64,000 bases of DNA from an uncultured bacterium (GCA_905214875.1 CAJMNR010000002.1:62001-126000); one strand, 5' to 3'. Shown: positions 8,949 to 18,488, counted from the first letter of the stretch. Notes: generated by a model from the letters alone, not told the origin. Numbers and translations are program-made.

Positions 8949-9989
8949 ATGGCAACGGATAACATGACACCGAATGCGATGAACCTAAGGCAAAGGCAGG
9001 AACTAAGAGAGCATAAGTACTTAAGTCCTTATGCTTCTTTTAGTGATGCGTCTTTAGGAAGAGATATTGAGGAGGAACCTTGTGATATACGGACGATTTA
9101 TCAAAGAGACCGAGATCGAATTCTCCACTGTAAAGCATTTCGAAGATTAAAACAAAAGACACAGGTATTTTTGGCGCCGACAGGTGACCATTACCGTACA
9201 AGACTTACACATACGCTTGAAGTCGCGCAAATTGCGAGAACGATTGCAAGGGCATTGGAATTAAACGAAGATTTGACGGAGGCAATTGCACTAGGGCATG
9301 ATTTAGGGCATACGCCATTTGGACATGCAGGTGAGCGAGCGCTTAACCTTGTCTGTGAAGAAGGGTTCCAGCACCATCTGCAAAGCATAAGGGTTGTAGA
9401 ACTGTTAGAGAAACATGGACAAGGGTTAAATCTTACGAAGGAAGTCCGTGATGGAATCAAGAATCATCAGACAAAAGGAATGCCAATGACCCTTGAAGGA
9501 AAGATTGTAAGACTTTCAGATAAGATTGCCTATATCAATCATGATATTGATGATGCAATTCGAGGAAAAATCATAAGGGAGGACGATATCCCGCATAAAT
9601 ATCGTGAAGTACTAGGATACACAGTAAAGGAAAGGTTAAACTGCCTAATTCATGATATTGTGGAAAATAGTGCCGAAAAGAATGATATCTATATGTCAGA
9701 AGAAATCAAGCGTGCCATGTTTGAACTTCGTTCTTACATGTTTAAAAGTGTTTACACGAATCCGATTGCAAAAGGACAGGAGGGGAAAGCGGAACATTTA
9801 GTCATTAACCTGTATAAATATTATTTGGAGGATTTGAAACGTCTTCCAAGAGATTATATTGAATTAATGGAGGAAAAAGGAGAGTCAAAAGAGCGGGTTG
9901 TATGTGATTATATCGCGGGTATGAGCGATGGGTACGCAATTAATACTTTCGAAGGACTTTTTGTGCCGAAATTTTGGAATATATATTAA
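8949..9989 (+). CDS. dgt: Deoxyguanosinetriphosphate triphosphohydrolase-like HD protein
   Basis: A 346-aa HD-domain enzyme predicted to hydrolyse dGTP (or other dNTPs) to the nucleoside and triphosphate. The metal-binding HD signature is visible: RTRLTHTLEV (first His), GHDLGHTPFGHAGE (His-Asp pair) and, later, RLSDKIAYINHDIDD. The opening YQRDRDRILHCKAFRRLKQKTQVF is typical. A TTG one codon upstream (8946) is in frame, but ATG 8949 is better spaced from GGGGAG. It lies 161 nt before dnaG, a common clostridial order (dgt-dnaG-rpoD). Confidence 0.9.
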   Translation: MATDNMTPNAMNLRQRQELREHKYLSPYASFSDASLGRDIEEEPCDIRTIYQRDRDRILHCKAFRRLKQKTQVFLAPTGDHYRTRLTHTLEVAQIARTIARALELNEDLTEAIALGHDLGHTPFGHAGERALNLVCEEGFQHHLQSIRVVELLEKHGQGLNLTKEVRDGIKNHQTKGMPMTLEGKIVRLSDKIAYINHDIDDAIRGKIIREDDIPHKYREVLGYTVKERLNCLIHDIVENSAEKNDIYMSEEIKRAMFELRSYMFKSVYTNPIAKGQEGKAEHLVINLYKYYLEDLKRLPRDYIELMEEKGESKERVVCDYIAGMSDGYAINTFEGLFVPKFWNIY

Positions 9990-10150
9990 GAAAGGATTTG
10001 AAGTCTTATTCTAAATGGTATATCCTATATAGTGAAAAGAAAGTGTAAAAGCACACATTATGTATATTTTTCTTATAAATGCTTACGTTATAAAGTAAAA
10101 AGGAATTTTAGCATAATGTCGAATATATAAGTGAAAGACAGGGAGGACAT

Positions 10151-11923
10151 ATGTATTATCCTGAAGATATAGTGGAGGAAGTCCGTCAAAGGAATGACAT
10201 CGTTGATGTCATCGGTAATTATGTGAAGCTTCAGAAAAAGGGAAGCTCTTACATGGGACTATGTCCATTTCATAATGAAAAATCCCCTTCGTTTAGCGTA
10301 AGTGGCCAGAAGCAGATGTACCATTGCTTTGGTTGTGGTGTTGGAGGCAATGTCTTTACATTTATTATGGAGTATGAAAATTATAGTTTTGTGGAAGCAC
10401 TAAAAATGTTGGCAGAACGTGCTGGTGTTGACCTACCAGAGGTGAAATACTCAGAAGAAGCTAAACGACAGGCAGACATAAAAGGTCAGTTATTAGAGAT
10501 TAACAAAGAAGCCGCCAAGTATTATTTCTATCAGTTAAAGAAAGAACAAGGTGCACATGCGCTGAAATACTTGACAGATAGAGAATTGTCTCATGATACG
10601 ATTGTAAAGTTTGGACTAGGATATTCCAATAAGACAAGCAATGATTTATATCTATATTTAAAGAATCTTGGCTATTCGGATGATATCTTAAGACAGTCCG
10701 GCCTTATTACGTATGATGAGAAACGTGGTATTTATGATAAGTTTTGGAACCGTGTCATGTATCCAATCATGGATGCAAATAACAAAGTCATCGGATTTGG
10801 TGGACGCGTTATGGGTGAGGGAACCCCAAAATACTTAAACTCTCCCGAAACGAAAGTGTTTGATAAGAGCCGTAACTTATACGGATTGAATCTTGCTAGG
10901 GTATCAAGAAAACCGAATATGATCATCTGCGAAGGGTATATGGATGTAATTGCCCTTCACCAGGCAGGCTTTAATAATGCTGTGGCCAGTCTAGGAACAG
11001 CATTTACGGGGTTGCAGGCAAATCTGCTTAAACGATATACGAAGGAAGTTTTGATTACGTACGATAGTGATGCAGCAGGTACGAAAGCAGCGTTAAGGGC
11101 TATCCCTATCCTGAAGGAAGCTGGATTATCTACCCGTGTAATCAACATGAAACCATATAAGGATCCCGACGAATTCATTAAGGCGCTTGGTGCAGACGAG
11201 TTCCAGAAGCGAATTGACAATGCGACGAACAGCTTTTATTTTGAAATCGAAGTATTAGAACGTGATTATGATATGGAAGATCCAGAGTCTAAGACAAAAT
11301 TCTTTAATGAGATTGCAAAAAAGATGCTGGCCTTTAAAGATGAGTTAGAACGAAATAATTACATCGAGGCAATCGCAAAGAAATATAATATTAGCTTTGA
11401 AAATCTGCGTAAGCTAGTGAATCGATATGGCGCACAGCTTGCGGGTTCTCAGTATGTCGAAGATAGCTATAAGGAAGAAAAGAAAAAGCATAGGAAAGTA
11501 GAAGATGGAATCAAAGAATCCCAAAAGATCCTTCTTACTTGGCTGATTGAAGATGTAGCATTATTTCCTCTTGTTATGCCAGTGATTTCGGAAGACGACT
11601 TTATTGATCCGCTTTACCATACAGTTGCAAGTATGTTATTTGCACAATATAGAGAAACTAAACAAGTAACCCCAGCCAAGATTATCAATCATTTTGAGAG
11701 TAAGGAAGAACAAAATGAAGTAGCCTCTCTGTTCAATACAAATATTACAGAAAATTTGAATGTTCAGGAGAGAGAAAAAGCGTTGAATGAAACGATTTAT
11801 CGAATCAGAAAGAACAGCCTTGATAATGCCAGCAGAACAGTTACAGACATTAAAAGATTACAGGAGATTATTAAGGAACAAGCGGACTTACAAAAATTGC
11901 ATATTTCTTTAAATCGTGGTTAG
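10151..11923 (+). CDS. dnaG: DNA primase
   Basis: A 590-aa primase that makes RNA primers at the replication fork. The N-terminal CHC2 zinc ribbon is complete (CPFHNEK and YHCFGCG, residues ~38-65). The Toprim core follows with EGYMDVIALHQ (conserved Glu) and ITYDSDAAGTKAA (DxD). The C-terminal ~150 residues form the helical DnaB-interacting region. GGGAGGA precedes the ATG. Only 33 nt separate it from rpoD, as in the classic macromolecular-synthesis operon. Confidence 0.96.
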   Translation: MYYPEDIVEEVRQRNDIVDVIGNYVKLQKKGSSYMGLCPFHNEKSPSFSVSGQKQMYHCFGCGVGGNVFTFIMEYENYSFVEALKMLAERAGVDLPEVKYSEEAKRQADIKGQLLEINKEAAKYYFYQLKKEQGAHALKYLTDRELSHDTIVKFGLGYSNKTSNDLYLYLKNLGYSDDILRQSGLITYDEKRGIYDKFWNRVMYPIMDANNKVIGFGGRVMGEGTPKYLNSPETKVFDKSRNLYGLNLARVSRKPNMIICEGYMDVIALHQAGFNNAVASLGTAFTGLQANLLKRYTKEVLITYDSDAAGTKAALRAIPILKEAGLSTRVINMKPYKDPDEFIKALGADEFQKRIDNATNSFYFEIEVLERDYDMEDPESKTKFFNEIAKKMLAFKDELERNNYIEAIAKKYNISFENLRKLVNRYGAQLAGSQYVEDSYKEEKKKHRKVEDGIKESQKILLTWLIEDVALFPLVMPVISEDDFIDPLYHTVASMLFAQYRETKQVTPAKIINHFESKEEQNEVASLFNTNITENLNVQEREKALNETIYRIRKNSLDNASRTVTDIKRLQEIIKEQADLQKLHISLNRG

Positions 11924-11956
11924 AATATTAAGAGCTTTAGAAAAGGATGGTAATCT

Positions 11957-13045
11957 ATGAAAGAAAATGTTCAAAAATTTTCTGAAAAACTAAAAGATTT
12001 GTTAGCGATTGCGAAAAAAAAGAAAAATGTTTTAGAATTCCACGAAATTAATGATTTTTTTGCTGATATGGAGTTAGATCCAATTCAGATAGAGAGGATA
12101 TATGAGTATCTAGAAGCTAATAATGTTGATGTTCTTCGTATTACGGAAGAGGAAGAGATTCCGGTTATGGAGGATGAAGAGTTAGAAAACATCGATTTAT
12201 CAGTACCTGAAGGGATTAGTATTGAAGACCCTGTTCGAATGTATTTAAAGGAGATAGGTAAAGTACCGCTGTTATCAGCCGATGAGGAGATTAAGCTTGC
12301 AAAACGGATGGAAAATGGGGATGAGATGGCGAAGAAAAGGCTTGCAGAAGCAAATCTTCGTCTTGTTGTCAGTATTGCAAAACGTTATGTAGGCAGGGGA
12401 ATGTTATTTCTTGACTTGATTCAAGAAGGCAACCTGGGTCTCATTAAAGCCGTTGAAAAGTTTGATTATACAAAAGGATATAAATTCAGTACGTATGCGA
12501 CTTGGTGGATACGTCAGGCAATCACAAGGGCAATTGCGGATCAGGCAAGAACGATTCGTATTCCTGTCCATATGGTGGAGACGATTAACAAGTTGATTCG
12601 TGTGCAACGTCAGTTGTTACAAGACCTTGGAAGGGAACCAACACCTGAGGAAATTGCAAAAGAGATGAACCTGCCAGTAGAGCGTGTACGTGAAATACAA
12701 AAAATAAGCCAAGAACCCGTCTCTTTAGAGACTCCGATTGGTGAAGAGGAAGACAGCCATCTTGGAGACTTTATTCAAGATGATAATGTTCCGGTTCCAG
12801 CAGAAGCAGCTGCGTTTACTTTGCTAAAGGAGCAATTGGTGGACGTGCTTAGTACACTTACGGACCGGGAACAAAAAGTATTACGTCTTCGATTTGGATT
12901 AGACGATGGAAGGGCAAGAACGCTTGAAGAAGTAGGAAAAGAGTTCAATGTAACGAGAGAACGTATCAGACAAATTGAAGCAAAGGCACTTCGTAAGTTA
13001 AGACATCCAAGCAGAAGTAGAAAATTAAAAGATTATTTAGAATGA
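11957..13045 (+). CDS. rpoD: Housekeeping RNA polymerase sigma factor SigA/RpoD
   Basis: A 362-aa group 1 sigma factor. A short region 1.1-like helical N-terminus is followed by region 1.2 (DPVRMYLKEIGKVPLLS), the core region 2 (NLRLVVSIAKRYVGRGM, DLIQEGNLGLIKAVEKFD, YKFSTYATWWIRQAI), region 3 (RIPVHMVETINKL) and region 4 with its HTH (TLEEVGKEFNVTRERIRQIE). These regions recognise the TTGACA/TATAAT promoters seen repeatedly in this window. It is cotranscribed with dnaG. Confidence 0.97.
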   Translation: MKENVQKFSEKLKDLLAIAKKKKNVLEFHEINDFFADMELDPIQIERIYEYLEANNVDVLRITEEEEIPVMEDEELENIDLSVPEGISIEDPVRMYLKEIGKVPLLSADEEIKLAKRMENGDEMAKKRLAEANLRLVVSIAKRYVGRGMLFLDLIQEGNLGLIKAVEKFDYTKGYKFSTYATWWIRQAITRAIADQARTIRIPVHMVETINKLIRVQRQLLQDLGREPTPEEIAKEMNLPVERVREIQKISQEPVSLETPIGEEEDSHLGDFIQDDNVPVPAEAAAFTLLKEQLVDVLSTLTDREQKVLRLRFGLDDGRARTLEEVGKEFNVTRERIRQIEAKALRKLRHPSRSRKLKDYLE

Positions 13046-13054
13046 TGGGAGCTG

Positions 13055-13099
13055 TTGTGGGAAGTGTTAGTATTTCCTGCAACAACCCTTTCTTTATTT
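13055..13099 (+). terminator. Possible weak terminator or attenuator between rpoD and trmK
   Basis: GTTGT.GGAA can pair with TTCC...AACAAC across a 9-nt loop, with an internal bulge, and is followed by CCCTTTCTTTATTTT. It is imperfect, and read-through to trmK 64 nt downstream is plausible. Confidence 0.4.
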
Positions 13100-13109
13100 T
13101 GGAGGATAT

Positions 13110-13793
13110 ATGCAGTTATCAAAACGTCTACAGGCATTGACAGAATTAGTGACCAAAGGATTACGCGTTGCAGACATTGGATGTGATCATGCGTATGTAT
13201 CCATTGAGCTTTGCAAGAAAGAAATCGCCAGCAAAGTCATTGCCATGGATATTAATAAAGGACCATTAGAACGCGCAACGACAAATATCGCGATGTGCGG
13301 ATTAAGTGATAAGATCGAGACAAGGCTCTCAAATGGTGCTCAAAAGCTTGAAGTAGGAGAGGTAGATGCTCTATTAATTGCAGGTATGGGCGGAGCGCTT
13401 ATGAGAAATATATTAGAAGGTCGCCAGGAAGTGGTAGACGAGTTACAAGAACTTTATTTACAACCCCAGTCTGAAATCTTCCTAGTTCGACAATATTTGC
13501 GAGCACATGGATTTATCATAGAAAGAGAGCGCATGTTAATCGATGAAGGAAAATACTATGTGATGATGAAAGCGGTCCGCGGACATAGTGAAGAAGAATC
13601 CTTAGTATTCGATTATTATGGGAAGTATTTATTAGAACATAAGGACGAAACATTATATCAGTTCCTAACACATGAGCAAAAGAAAAAACGTCAAATCTTA
13701 TCATCACTTTCTGATAAGTATGAGGAGCGAATTCAGGAATTAAATCAGGAACTTTGTCTGATTGAAGGGGGATTAAAGTATTATGCAGATTAG
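13110..13793 (+). CDS. trmK: tRNA (adenine(22)-N1)-methyltransferase TrmK
   Basis: A 227-aa SAM-dependent methyltransferase predicted to methylate N1 of A22 in the D-arm of tRNAs. Motif I is VADIGCDHAYVSIEL (residues ~19-33), followed by AMDINKGPLERA (acidic loop binding the SAM ribose), ALLIAGMGGALM (catalytic NPPY-like position) and a C-terminal coiled coil. Length and the SKRLQAL opening match B. subtilis TrmK. It overlaps the Nif3-family gene by 11 bp, a common Firmicute pairing downstream of rpoD. Confidence 0.93.
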   Translation: MQLSKRLQALTELVTKGLRVADIGCDHAYVSIELCKKEIASKVIAMDINKGPLERATTNIAMCGLSDKIETRLSNGAQKLEVGEVDALLIAGMGGALMRNILEGRQEVVDELQELYLQPQSEIFLVRQYLRAHGFIIERERMLIDEGKYYVMMKAVRGHSEEESLVFDYYGKYLLEHKDETLYQFLTHEQKKKRQILSSLSDKYEERIQELNQELCLIEGGLKYYAD

Positions 13794-14907
13794 AGACATT
13801 ATTTATGGACTAGAGCAGCTTGCACCTAAGAAGATGGCGGAAAGCTGGGATAATGTAGGGTTATTAGTTGGAGCCGAAGAATGGCCGGTAAATAAGATTA
13901 TGATTGCATTAGATGCAACAGAAGAAGTAGTAAATCAGTGTGTCCGTGAGCATGTGGACTTATTAATTACCCACCATCCAATATTATTTTCAAAAATTAA
14001 TCGTTTGACAGGAAACGATGCAACAGGAAGAAAGCTTATGAAGCTTGTAAAGAATCAGATTGGTTGTTATGCAATGCATACGAACTTTGATGTGGCAGTG
14101 ATGGGAATGGAAGGTGCGAAAAGATTAGGCCTTACTAATCCAAGAGTGTTACAGCCAACTTACGCGGAAAGCTTTTATAAGCTTGTTGTTTATGTACCAA
14201 CTGACAGTGTGGAAAAAGTTAGAACGGCACTTGCAAAAGAGGATGCAGGACATATTGGTAATTATTCGGGATGTACTTTCGGTGCTGAAGGAATTGGAAG
14301 TTTTAAGCCAGAAGAGGGAACGAATCCATATATCGGAAAAGTAAATGAGATGACATTTGCCAATGAAGTACGTCTTGAAACAATCGTTCGTCCGGAAAAA
14401 TTAGATCAGACAATTCAGACTATGTTACGAGTACATCCTTACGAGGAAGTTGCATATGATATATATAGACTAGAGAATAAAGGAAAGACAGCAGGAGTTG
14501 GATGTTATGGATATCTTCAACGTGATATGCTACTAGAAGAATTAGCTGCATTTACAAAAGAGGCATTTCAGATTCCAAATGTAAAAGTATGCGGCAATCT
14601 AGGGAGAAGAGTTGCTTGCGTAGCTATTTCTCCGGGTTCAGGAAAGAGTATGATCAAGGATGCTATTCGTAATAAATGTGATGTCTTAATTACAGGAGAT
14701 ATCGATCATCATGCAGCGTTAGATGCCATGGAGGCCGGTCTAATGATTATTGATGCGGGCCATTATGGTACAGAATATCAATTTGTTCCCTATATGAGAG
14801 GGTATATTAACGAATATCTTTATCGCTCAGATCTTAATTATGTTGGTGTGGCGAAAGATATCGAAATCATTGCTGCAAGAGAAGAAAATCCATTTAAAGT
14901 GATCTAA
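13783..14907 (+). CDS. Nif3-like dinuclear metal centre protein (DUF34, YqfO type)
   Basis: A 374-aa protein of the widespread Nif3 family. The N-terminal part has WDNVGLLVG and LLITHHPILF, whose histidines belong to the di-metal site. The C-terminal part supplies GDIDHHAALDA and DAGHYGTEY. Between them (about residues 125-235) sits the PII-like YqfO insertion (YKLVVYVPTDSVEKVR), which makes it longer than ~260-aa Nif3. It is often called GTP cyclohydrolase I type 2, but that activity is not well established. The gene overlaps trmK by 11 bp, so translation is coupled. Confidence 0.9.
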   Translation: MQIRDIIYGLEQLAPKKMAESWDNVGLLVGAEEWPVNKIMIALDATEEVVNQCVREHVDLLITHHPILFSKINRLTGNDATGRKLMKLVKNQIGCYAMHTNFDVAVMGMEGAKRLGLTNPRVLQPTYAESFYKLVVYVPTDSVEKVRTALAKEDAGHIGNYSGCTFGAEGIGSFKPEEGTNPYIGKVNEMTFANEVRLETIVRPEKLDQTIQTMLRVHPYEEVAYDIYRLENKGKTAGVGCYGYLQRDMLLEELAAFTKEAFQIPNVKVCGNLGRRVACVAISPGSGKSMIKDAIRNKCDVLITGDIDHHAALDAMEAGLMIIDAGHYGTEYQFVPYMRGYINEYLYRSDLNYVGVAKDIEIIAAREENPFKVI

Positions 14908-14968
14908 CAAAAGAGTGTTGTCGATTAACGTTGCATAAGAGATGGAACGTTAAGGGAAGGAGCAAGTT

Positions 14969-16633
14969 ATGGGAGAAATGGTAAAGGTAGAAATTAACGG
15001 TGTGACAAAGGAATACGAGGTAGGTACTACATTGCTTTCCATTAGCAAAGAGTATGAAGCGGAGTATGAGAATGACATTATATTAGCATTTGTCAATCAT
15101 AAGCTCCGTGAACTTCCTAAGACGGTTAAGAAAGACTGTACAGTAAGTTTTGTAACAACAAAGGACGATGTTGGCCATAAGACATATGTAAGGGGGATGA
15201 CTCTCCTTATGCTTAAGGCAATGTACCAGGAAATTGGAAAAGAAAATATCGATCGAATCAGTGTAGAGTATTCCATTGGAAATGCCTATTATTGTGATGT
15301 CGTGTCTGACACGAAACTTAGTGAAGCGCTTATAGAACGCGTCAAAGAGCGTATGAAAAAAATGGTGGAAGACGATATCCCAATCAATAAAATGTCCATT
15401 AATACTGATGATGCAATAGATTTATTTTATAAGTATGGTATGTATGATAAACATAAATTATTCAAATACCGCCGTGTTTCGAAAGCTAATATCTATAACT
15501 TGGATGGTTTTGAAGACTATTATTATGGATACATGCCTGCTAGTACAGGTATCTTAAAATACTTTGATTTAAAACTATATGAGGATGGCTTCTTGATGAT
15601 CTTGCCATATAAGAGTGCACCAACAAGATTAACGGAGTTCTTACCACGTCCCAAATTGTTTAAGACGATGAAAGACAGCAACGAATGGGGCAAGGCAATG
15701 GGAATCGATACGGTTGGCGCGTTAAATGACGAAATCTCAGCCGGTGGAGCCAATGAACTAATTCTTGTTCAGGAAGCATTTCAAGAAAAGAAGATTGCTG
15801 AGATTGCAGAGCAGATCAGTAATCAGCCAGACAAGAAATTCGTTATGATTGCAGGACCATCTTCTTCCGGAAAAACGACATTTTCCCATAGGCTGTCCAT
15901 TCAATTACGTACCTTTGGGCTCAAGCCACATCCAATCGCAATCGACAACTATTTTGTAAACAGGGATCAGACACCTTTAGATGAAATGGGAAATTATAAT
16001 TATGAGTGCCTTGAGGCAATCGATATCGAGCAGTTCAATCGTGATATGACTGAATTATTAGAAGGAAAGACAGTAGAGCTTCCAACTTATAATTTTAAGG
16101 CAGGAAGAAGAGAATACAAAGGAAATTATAAGCGTCTTGGACCAGATGATATTCTTGTAATCGAGGGAATCCACGGACTGAATGATAAGCTGTCATATGC
16201 ATTACCTAAAGAGAGTAAGTATAAGATTTACATCAGCGCTCTTACTCAGTTAAATATTGATGAGCATAATCGTATTCCAACGACAGACGGTAGATTAATC
16301 CGCCGTATGGTTCGTGATGCAAGAACAAGAGGAACAAGTGCAGCAGAAACAATAGCAATGTGGTCAAGTGTAAGAAGGGGAGAGGAGACATACATCTTCC
16401 CATTCCAAGAAGAAGCAGATGCTATGTTTAATAGTGCATTGATCTACGAACTGGCAGTACTTAAAACAAGTGCTGAACCATTATTATTCGGAATTCCAAA
16501 AGAATCCCCAGAATATGTAGAGGCAAAACGCTTATTAAAATTCTTAGATTATTTCGTAGGAGTAAATACCGAGGAAGTACCAAAGAACTCCATCATCCGC
16601 GAGTTCATCGGAGGCTCTTGCTTCAACGTATAA
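14969..16633 (+). CDS. Nucleoside kinase with N-terminal TGS/ThrRS-like domain (uridine kinase-type)
   Basis: A 554-aa fusion found in Clostridia. Residues ~1-65 form a TGS domain. Residues ~70-220 resemble the second additional domain of threonyl-tRNA synthetase. The C-terminal ~280 residues are a phosphoribulokinase/uridine kinase domain with Walker A AGPSSSGKTTFS, the Asp of IAIDNYF and IVIEGIHGLND. The expected reaction is phosphorylation of uridine or another nucleoside; the exact substrate is not shown. GGAAGGAG precedes ATG 14969. It ends at a strong terminator and is the last gene of the dgt-to-kinase gene run. Confidence 0.88.
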   Translation: MGEMVKVEINGVTKEYEVGTTLLSISKEYEAEYENDIILAFVNHKLRELPKTVKKDCTVSFVTTKDDVGHKTYVRGMTLLMLKAMYQEIGKENIDRISVEYSIGNAYYCDVVSDTKLSEALIERVKERMKKMVEDDIPINKMSINTDDAIDLFYKYGMYDKHKLFKYRRVSKANIYNLDGFEDYYYGYMPASTGILKYFDLKLYEDGFLMILPYKSAPTRLTEFLPRPKLFKTMKDSNEWGKAMGIDTVGALNDEISAGGANELILVQEAFQEKKIAEIAEQISNQPDKKFVMIAGPSSSGKTTFSHRLSIQLRTFGLKPHPIAIDNYFVNRDQTPLDEMGNYNYECLEAIDIEQFNRDMTELLEGKTVELPTYNFKAGRREYKGNYKRLGPDDILVIEGIHGLNDKLSYALPKESKYKIYISALTQLNIDEHNRIPTTDGRLIRRMVRDARTRGTSAAETIAMWSSVRRGEETYIFPFQEEADAMFNSALIYELAVLKTSAEPLLFGIPKESPEYVEAKRLLKFLDYFVGVNTEEVPKNSIIREFIGGSCFNV

Positions 16634-16640
16634 ACAAAAA

Positions 16641-16678
16641 AGCCCCAATGTTGACTAAGTCAACAAGGGGCTATTTTT
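16641..16678 (+). terminator. Terminator after nucleoside kinase
   Basis: AGCCCC...TGTTGAC-TAA-GTCAACA...GGGGCT forms a two-part stem followed by ATTTTTGA. It starts 7 nt after the stop codon. Confidence 0.85.
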
Positions 16679-16732
16679 GAATTAAAAGAAAACTATGTTT
16701 GTCGAAATTTATTATTAAAACAACGGAGGGGC

Positions 16733-16778
16733 ACGAGAAGACGCTGTGCCGCACCAAATGCCGTCAGCCCGCGTAAAT
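16733..16778 (-). repeat. Possible degenerate copy of the terminator-adjacent repeat
   Basis: On the minus strand this stretch begins TTTACGCGGGC, the same opening as the repeat at 38061, and later has GTCTTCTCGTG, like the repeat tail at 38135-38148. It lies just past the rnpB terminator. The middle does not match, so this is a weak call. Confidence 0.35.
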
Positions 16779-16824
16779 AAAAAAAACAGGTAAAAGAAAT
16801 GCGAGATTTCTTACCCTGTTTTTG
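16779..16824 (-). terminator. rnpB terminator
   Basis: Read on the minus strand, AACAGGGTAAGAAAT and ATTTCTTTTACCTGTT pair around a CTCGC loop and are followed by T8. It lies ~75 nt past the mature 3' end of RNase P RNA. Confidence 0.75.
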
Positions 16825-16901
16825 TAAGTCGTTTATATTCACCATATGTGTGGTATGGTGTTATGTTATACCTTTAGCGGTACAAGAATTATAAAAGGTT
16901 T

Positions 16902-17246
16902 GAGTAACACTATAAGCCGAGTTCTGTATTAGATGATCATCTATCTTGGTCTAGCGTCGCCACTAGACTCTAGCGACCTACCCATAAGCACGACGGGCAG
17001 CCGTATCGCTTATAATTCGGTCTTGCTTCGAGTGGGGTTTACATATGCCCCGATTGTTACCAACCGGGCGGTGATCTCTTACATCGCCTTTCCACCCTTA
17101 CCAATAAAATTGGCGGTATATTTCTGTTGCACTAGCCTTAGAGTCGCCTCTACCAGACGTTATCTGGCACTCTGCCCTATGAAGCCCGGACTTTCCTCAC
17201 CTAAGACCTTTCGGTACTAATAGGCGCGATCATCTGTGCTACTCAA
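16902..17246 (-). ncRNA. rnpB: RNase P RNA (class A)
   Basis: On the minus strand the molecule opens with GAGTAGCACAGATGATCGCG and closes with ACAGAACTCGGCTTATAGTG then GTTACTC. GAGTAGCAC and GTGTTACTC pair to form helix P1. The universal GAGGAAAGTCCGGGCTTC (CR-I) and the ACAGAA...CTCGGCTTAT 3' core are intact. Length ~345 nt fits a bacterial RNase P ribozyme, which removes 5' leaders from pre-tRNAs. Exact ends are estimated from P1 and the promoter. An open frame on the opposite strand is a by-product of the structured RNA. Confidence 0.97.
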
Positions 17247-17252
17247 GAGCTA

Positions 17253-17281
17253 ATTATATCAAAAGATACTGAAAAATGCAA
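17253..17281 (-). promoter_or_regulatory. rnpB promoter
   Basis: On the minus strand, TTGCAT (17281-17276), 17-bp spacer, TATAAT (17258-17253). The predicted start is 6-8 nt further on, at the P1 helix. Confidence 0.8.
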
Positions 17282-17512
17282 GTAATGAATATAGTGCATC
17301 ACTGGAAAAAATTTTGTTTTACAAAGATATTATATAAAAAATTAAAATATAGGAAATAAATTTCATAAAAAGGTAATAAATTAAAATTTCCAGAATATAC
17401 TAAAATAGTAGACGGAATTAACTTTCCAGGGCAAAAAAAGTTCAATGGCACTAACGCATAGCTAAGTCGTAAATCGTTTATGGCTACGAAAATGTGACGA
17501 AGGAGGAGAAAA

Positions 17513-18253
17513 ATGAATATCTTAGATGCGGATTTTACACTTTATCAGATTGAACAAACATTGGAGGAAAGATTTAAAACAGAAGAAAAGATGCTAAGGA
17601 CAATTGGTGATCTTGACTTAACCTATGAGGACTATAAATACCTTGTTTTGAAATTAAAAGGCATTTCAAAATACATAACGAGAATAGAGGTTTTTGAACA
17701 GTACAAGCTTAGCATTATAACTGCACTAGTATTTTCAGTGAAATATGAAAAAAATAAGAAGTCAATATACCAGTCAATCAGAAAAGGACTCAATAAGTTG
17801 CAACAGCATCAACTTAGATTTGTTATTCGTATTAGTACAGATGTATTTTATGAATTAGGACTTTCAACGTATGGTGTTAGGATGAATTCAATTGATGATT
17901 TACTAGAGGTAGTTACGATTCATGCTAATCTTTCAGAAGAGCAGCAGAATTCGATATTTCAATTATTGGATAGTTACTATGAAGAGGGAGAGGATATCTT
18001 ATTAGAAGAGGAACTCTATGATAAAATGAATATGGAGCTTCATAAAACTTATCCAGTTCTTACACATAATACAGTAAATCTTACAATATGCTACTTGATT
18101 AAAGAATTATATGTGGCTTGCTTATCAGGACGCTATAGTTTAAATCAGATTTTTATGCATTGTAATCAGTTATCAAGGAAGTTAATTGAAGGTTGTTATT
18201 ACTGGGTAAAGAAGTATAGTGTAGAAACGAGCCGTTTAGTACAAGCACGTTAA
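17513..18253 (+). CDS. Hypothetical cytoplasmic helical protein
   Basis: A 246-aa protein I do not recognise. It starts at ATG behind AAGGAGGAG. The sequence is almost all alpha-helical with many I, L, Y, E and K residues. It has no signal peptide, no membrane segment, no Cys pairs and no nucleotide-binding motif. The second half (VLTHNTVNLTICYLIKELYVACLSGRY) is more hydrophobic and may form a packed helical core. It has a 266-nt 5' region shared back-to-back with rnpB and its own terminator, so it is probably monocistronic. Codon use resembles neighbouring genes, with no sign of recent transfer. Confidence 0.7.
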   Translation: MNILDADFTLYQIEQTLEERFKTEEKMLRTIGDLDLTYEDYKYLVLKLKGISKYITRIEVFEQYKLSIITALVFSVKYEKNKKSIYQSIRKGLNKLQQHQLRFVIRISTDVFYELGLSTYGVRMNSIDDLLEVVTIHANLSEEQQNSIFQLLDSYYEEGEDILLEEELYDKMNMELHKTYPVLTHNTVNLTICYLIKELYVACLSGRYSLNQIFMHCNQLSRKLIEGCYYWVKKYSVETSRLVQAR

Positions 18254-18288
18254 ATGAGAATGAAAAGATAGCGTAGTGCTAGATTTTT

Positions 18289-18319
18289 GAGGTGTCTTCA
18301 TAGAAGGCACCTCTTTTTT
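18289..18319 (+). terminator. Terminator after the hypothetical gene
   Basis: GAGGTGTCTTC and GAAGGCACCTC form an 11-bp stem (one mismatch) with an ATA loop, followed by T6. Confidence 0.85.
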
Positions 18320-18360
18320 ACGTTACAAGGAGCTTTTTCGGCAAGACTCTACGTAAAAAA
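18313..18360. repeat. Short palindromic element next to terminator
   Basis: TTTTTTACGT and ACGTAAAAAA bound a ~48-bp element containing CGGCAAGACT, a 10-mer also present in the spacer upstream of alaA (~50885). It overlaps the T tract of the preceding terminator. It may be a diverged member of the terminator-adjacent repeat family. Confidence 0.45.
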
Positions 18361-18389
18361 TAGTAGATGAGGTAAAATAATATAAATAA

Positions 18390-18418
18390 TTGACGAATGT
18401 GGAAAAACTTGGTATAAT
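18390..18418 (+). promoter_or_regulatory. Sigma-70 promoter of the chemoreceptor gene
   Basis: TTGACG (18390-18395), 17-bp spacer, TATAAT (18413-18418). The expected leader is ~65 nt, too short for a cyclic di-GMP riboswitch. Confidence 0.8.
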
Positions 18419-18488
18419 TTAGGGGATCATAGGGCTACATTGTTTTACTTTGGGGGACTTTCGCTTAGAAATCTACGTAAAGGATGGG

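Noticed and set aside
16933..17220. A 95-codon open frame on the + strand
   Set aside because: It lies fully inside RNase P RNA on the opposite strand, has no ribosome binding site, and its composition follows the structured RNA.
18419..18488. Cyclic di-GMP riboswitch before the chemoreceptor gene
   Set aside because: The leader from the mapped-looking promoter is only ~65 nt and lacks the GEMM core.
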